DNA of 64,000 nucleotides from Sulfitobacter sp. DSM 110093 (GTDB taxonomy: Bacteria; Pseudomonadota; Alphaproteobacteria; Rhodobacterales; Rhodobacteraceae): the NCBI RefSeq assembly GCF_022788715.1, contig NZ_CP085167.1, positions 3,221,501-3,285,500 on the forward strand, given 5' to 3'. The notes below the pieces were generated by a model. It searched no databases. It saw only the letters and a list, made by a program, of their open reading frames with translations, and was not told the origin of the DNA. A program made the position numbers and the translations under genes. Shown here in pieces: positions 61,772-64,000 of this stretch (positions within the stretch are counted from its first letter, which is position 1; every line of letters begins with the position of its first letter).

Positions 61772-63235
61772 ATGGCCCTGCCCGTTGAAACCTTTTTCCT
61801 GCGCCCCGATGCACAAGGCACGCTGCAACAGCAGATCCAACAGATGATCGCCCAAGGCATCCTCTCGGGTCGGTTTCAGCGGGGGGAGAAGCTGCCCTCC
61901 ACCCGAAAGCTTGCCACGCACCTCGGCGTCAGCCGGATCACGGTGACCATCGCTTATACCGAGCTTTTGGCGAATGATTACCTCAGCTCGCGCGGGCGGT
62001 CGGGGTATTTCGTCTCTGACAATGCGCCTGCGCCCCCAGCCTTTGCCCCAATGGCCAAGGCGGACGACGCCATCGACTGGTCGCGTGCCATCGGCCAACG
62101 GTTCAGCGGCAACGGGCTGTCGGGCAAAGCGCAAGATTGGGCCAGCTACCGCTATCCGTTCATCTACGGCCAAGCCGATCCAACGCTTTTTGACCACGCC
62201 AACTGGCGGCTTTGTGCAGTTCAAGCTTTGGGTCAACGCGATTTCACCTCGATGACCACCGACTACTACGACCAAGACGACCCGCAGTTGATCGAATTCA
62301 TTGCGCGAAATATCTTGCCCCGACGCGGTGTCTCGGCACGGCCCGATCAGATTCTCATCACCCTCGGCGCGCAGAACGCGCTGTGGCTGACCGCCCAAGT
62401 TCTGCTGACCCAACGCCGCCGCGCCGTGTTAGAAGATCCGTGTTACCCGGCGCTGAGTGGCATCCTCAGCCAATCGCGCTGCCACATAACCCCCGTCCGC
62501 GTCGATCAAGACGGCTTGCCCCCCGAGGCAATCCCCCCTGACACGGATGTGATTTTCACCACGCCCAGCCACCAATGCCCGACCAACGCAACCATGCCAA
62601 TGGACCGCCGCCGCGCCCTGCTGGCCCGGGCCCGCGCGCTTGAGGCGCTGATTGTTGAGGATGACTATGAATTTGAGATGTCTTTCCTCAAGCCCGCCTC
62701 GCCCGCGCTGAAGTCGCTCGATGACGAGGGGAGAGTGATCTATGTCGGCAGCTTCTCCAAATCGCTTTTTCCGGGGCTGCGGCTGGGATATCTGGTGGGG
62801 TCTGAGCCGTTTATCCGCGAGGCGCGCGCGCTGCGGGCATCGGTGCTGCGCCACCCGCCGGGGCATATCCAACGCACCGCCGCATATTTCCTGTCATTGG
62901 GCCATTACGACGCCCAGATCCGCCGCATGGGGCTGGCCTTGCACGAACGCCGCCGCGTTATGGAAGGGGCGCTGGAACAGCATGGCCTGCGCGTCTCAGG
63001 GCGCGGGGCCTATGGCGGGTCATCCTTTTGGATGCGTGCACCCGAAAGCGTGGACAGTGCGCAATTGGCCGAAAACCTACGCGCCCGCGATGTGCTGTTC
63101 GAACCCGGCCATGCGTTTTTCATAGGTGACGAGAAGGCCAAGAATTACTACCGATTGGCCTATTCCTCGATCTCCGCAGCACGGATCAACGAAGGGGTCG
63201 GCCTGATCGCCCAAGAAATCGACCGCCTGCGCTAA
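61772..63235 (+). CDS. MocR family regulator, TauR-like
   Basis: 487-residue regulator joining an N-terminal GntR-type winged helix (about 10-80, LQQQIQQMIAQGILSGRFQR and LATHLGVSRITVTIAYTELL) to a fold-type I aminotransferase domain (about 110-487) with LEDPCYPALSGIL, VEDDYEFEMSF and the PLP lysine in YVGSFSKSLFPGLRLGYLV (about 330). This is the MocR/TauR layout; TauR activates taurine genes with PLP and taurine. Adjacent acetate kinase remnant and molybdopterin oxidoreductase, and tpa 3 kb upstream, favour TauR, but other MocR roles remain possible. Confidence 0.85.
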   Translation: MALPVETFFLRPDAQGTLQQQIQQMIAQGILSGRFQRGEKLPSTRKLATHLGVSRITVTIAYTELLANDYLSSRGRSGYFVSDNAPAPPAFAPMAKADDAIDWSRAIGQRFSGNGLSGKAQDWASYRYPFIYGQADPTLFDHANWRLCAVQALGQRDFTSMTTDYYDQDDPQLIEFIARNILPRRGVSARPDQILITLGAQNALWLTAQVLLTQRRRAVLEDPCYPALSGILSQSRCHITPVRVDQDGLPPEAIPPDTDVIFTTPSHQCPTNATMPMDRRRALLARARALEALIVEDDYEFEMSFLKPASPALKSLDDEGRVIYVGSFSKSLFPGLRLGYLVGSEPFIREARALRASVLRHPPGHIQRTAAYFLSLGHYDAQIRRMGLALHERRRVMEGALEQHGLRVSGRGAYGGSSFWMRAPESVDSAQLAENLRARDVLFEPGHAFFIGDEKAKNYYRLAYSSISAARINEGVGLIAQEIDRLR

Positions 63236-63240
63236 TACGG

Positions 63241-63450
63241 CTCGATCGCCTCGTGACGCTTCTGTTGCACCGGATCAACCGCATCACCTTTACCGCGGGC
63301 ATCGGCGAGAGTGATTGGAAGACAAAGGAAAAGGTTCTTGCAAACCTCTACTGGGCGGGAAATATTCCCAATTAGATCATCCCCGCCGCCGAAGAGAAAC
63401 ATATCGCGCGCCGAGCGCTTGCCCTGCTGAAAGACCCAGCCCTCCCATGA
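63241..63450 (+). pseudogene. ackA: Degraded 3' end of an acetate kinase gene
   Basis: Reading from 63241 gives NRITFTAGIGESDWKTKEKV then LANLYWAGNIPN, a TAG stop at 63373-63375, and, in the same frame, IIPAAEEKHIARRALALLKD to a TGA at 63448-63450. The first block matches the TAGIGE region and the second the conserved C-terminal end (V/I-IP-x-x-EE-x-x-IAR) of acetate kinases. About 40 residues between them and more than 300 before them are missing. The stop overlaps the next start as ATGA, a relic of operon coupling. Confidence 0.82.
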
Positions 63451-64000
63451 CGCATTCCCAGCCGCCGCTTGATCTGTCGCCCAAGGTCTCGGACGAGGTT
63501 CGCAAGACCACCTGCTACATGTGCGCCTGTCGCTGCGGCATTAACGTCCATATGAAAAAGGGCAAGGTCGCCTATATCGAGGGCAACCGCGACCATCCGG
63601 TGAACCAAGGTGTGCTTTGCGCAAAAGGGTCTGCCGGGATCATGCAGCACAACTCCCCCGCCCGGCTGCGCAACCCGATGAAGCGGGTCGGCCCGCGCGG
63701 TTCAGGTGAGTTTGAGAGCATCAGTTGGAAAGAGGCGCTGCAGATTGCCACCGATTGGCTGGAGCCCCTGCGCCGCGAAGCGCCGGAGAAGCTTGCGTTC
63801 TTCACCGGGCGCGACCAGTCGCAGAGCTTCACCTCGCTCTGGGCACAGGCTTTCGGCACGCCGAACTACGCGGCACATGGCGGCTTCTGCTCTGTCAACA
63901 TGGCCACGGCGGGCATCTACACGATGGGCGGCGCCTTTTGGGAGTTCGGCCAGCCCGATTGGGATCATACCAAGCTGTTCATGCTGTTTGGTGTGGCCGA
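63447..64000 (+). CDS. Molybdopterin oxidoreductase, possibly sulfite dehydrogenase SoeA (5' part)
   Basis: First 184 residues of a bis-MGD molybdoenzyme, cut by the window edge. A [4Fe-4S] site is built by Cys23, Cys26, Cys30 and Cys58 (TTCYMCACRCGINVHM and GVLCAKGSAGIMQ). The following RLRNPMKRVGPRGSGEFESI then SWKEALQIATDWL is the start of the molybdopterin domain. No Tat signal is present, which fits cytoplasm-facing enzymes such as SoeA of the SoeABC sulfite dehydrogenase. That identity is supported only by the taurine-type neighbourhood; formate dehydrogenase-like enzymes are alternatives. Confidence 0.75.
   Translation, partial: MTHSQPPLDLSPKVSDEVRKTTCYMCACRCGINVHMKKGKVAYIEGNRDHPVNQGVLCAKGSAGIMQHNSPARLRNPMKRVGPRGSGEFESISWKEALQIATDWLEPLRREAPEKLAFFTGRDQSQSFTSLWAQAFGTPNYAAHGGFCSVNMATAGIYTMGGAFWEFGQPDWDHTKLFMLFGVA

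Overview
The window is bacterial chromosome of an alphaproteobacterium, almost certainly a member of the Rhodobacteraceae (Roseobacter group). The evidence is gene content and order: a pdxJ-acpS-lepB-rnc-era-recO backbone, rsh-rpoZ-folK, a def-def-def-fmt cluster, L-malyl-CoA lyase plus a long methylsuccinyl-CoA dehydrogenase (ethylmalonyl-CoA pathway), the dgcN-dgcA-dat D-amino-acid operon, a Hint-domain protein, and taurine-pyruvate aminotransferase. Hand counts of a few lines give about 58-62 % GC for ordinary genes. No phage, transposase, CRISPR array or rRNA was seen; there is one tRNA.

Layout. 0-9.6 kb: rpsU; divergent lrp/ald (alanine dehydrogenase); mscL; a GAF histidine kinase that seems to start at ATT; ytoQ-like gene; a pheS-X-pheT operon carrying an AT-rich membrane gene of unknown function; a PfpI-type amidotransferase. 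9.6-16.3 kb: a small helix-turn-helix protein, a Hint-domain protein, rpmI-rplT, pyk with a LacI-type palindrome in its promoter region, DUF1244, an RTX-repeat protein, a MaoC hydratase and a DUF606 permease. 16.3-25.5 kb: dat-dgcA-dgcN, divergent from mcl1; accA; GNAT; a GntR regulator with its own palindrome, divergent from a Dabb protein and pabB; a YgjP-type hydrolase; an Asp-rich protein. 25.5-26.0 kb: tRNA-Ala(GGC) followed by a 31-base duplicate of its 3' end, probably an old integration scar.

26-38.6 kb: TauE/SafE permease, mcd, META protein, then the long leftward block recO-DUF1491-era-rnc-lepB-acpS-(DUF2383)-pdxJ-DUF2062-rsh-rpoZ-folK (translation, membrane, ppGpp and cofactor functions). 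38.6-46.5 kb: NYN nuclease, LuxR-type regulator without a luxI, ispH, rnhA, TRIC-like channel, fmt and three tandem def genes (one lacking key residues), PatB/MalY aminotransferase. 46.5-57.3 kb: glutathionyl-hydroquinone reductase, cobC-cobD behind a structured leader, a secreted lytic transglycosylase, rhodanese, RidA, mnmH convergent with a selD fusion (selenium use for tRNA), and a DEAD-box helicase. 57.3-64 kb: tpa, a Gly-zipper lipoprotein, nagA-nagK, a MocR/TauR-like regulator, a degraded acetate kinase 3' end, and the start of a molybdopterin oxidoreductase.

How it fits together: mcl1 and mcd are two steps of one acetyl-CoA assimilation route and share a 15-base upstream motif. Dat, DgcA and DgcN together can move D-amino acids to N-acetyl-L-glutamate. 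Tpa, Ald, the TauR-like regulator and the acetate kinase remnant point to taurine catabolism, part of which has decayed at the right edge. No complete, clearly undescribed system was found. The strongest unknowns are the gene nested in pheS-pheT, the cobC leader, and the shared motif upstream of mcl1 and mcd.
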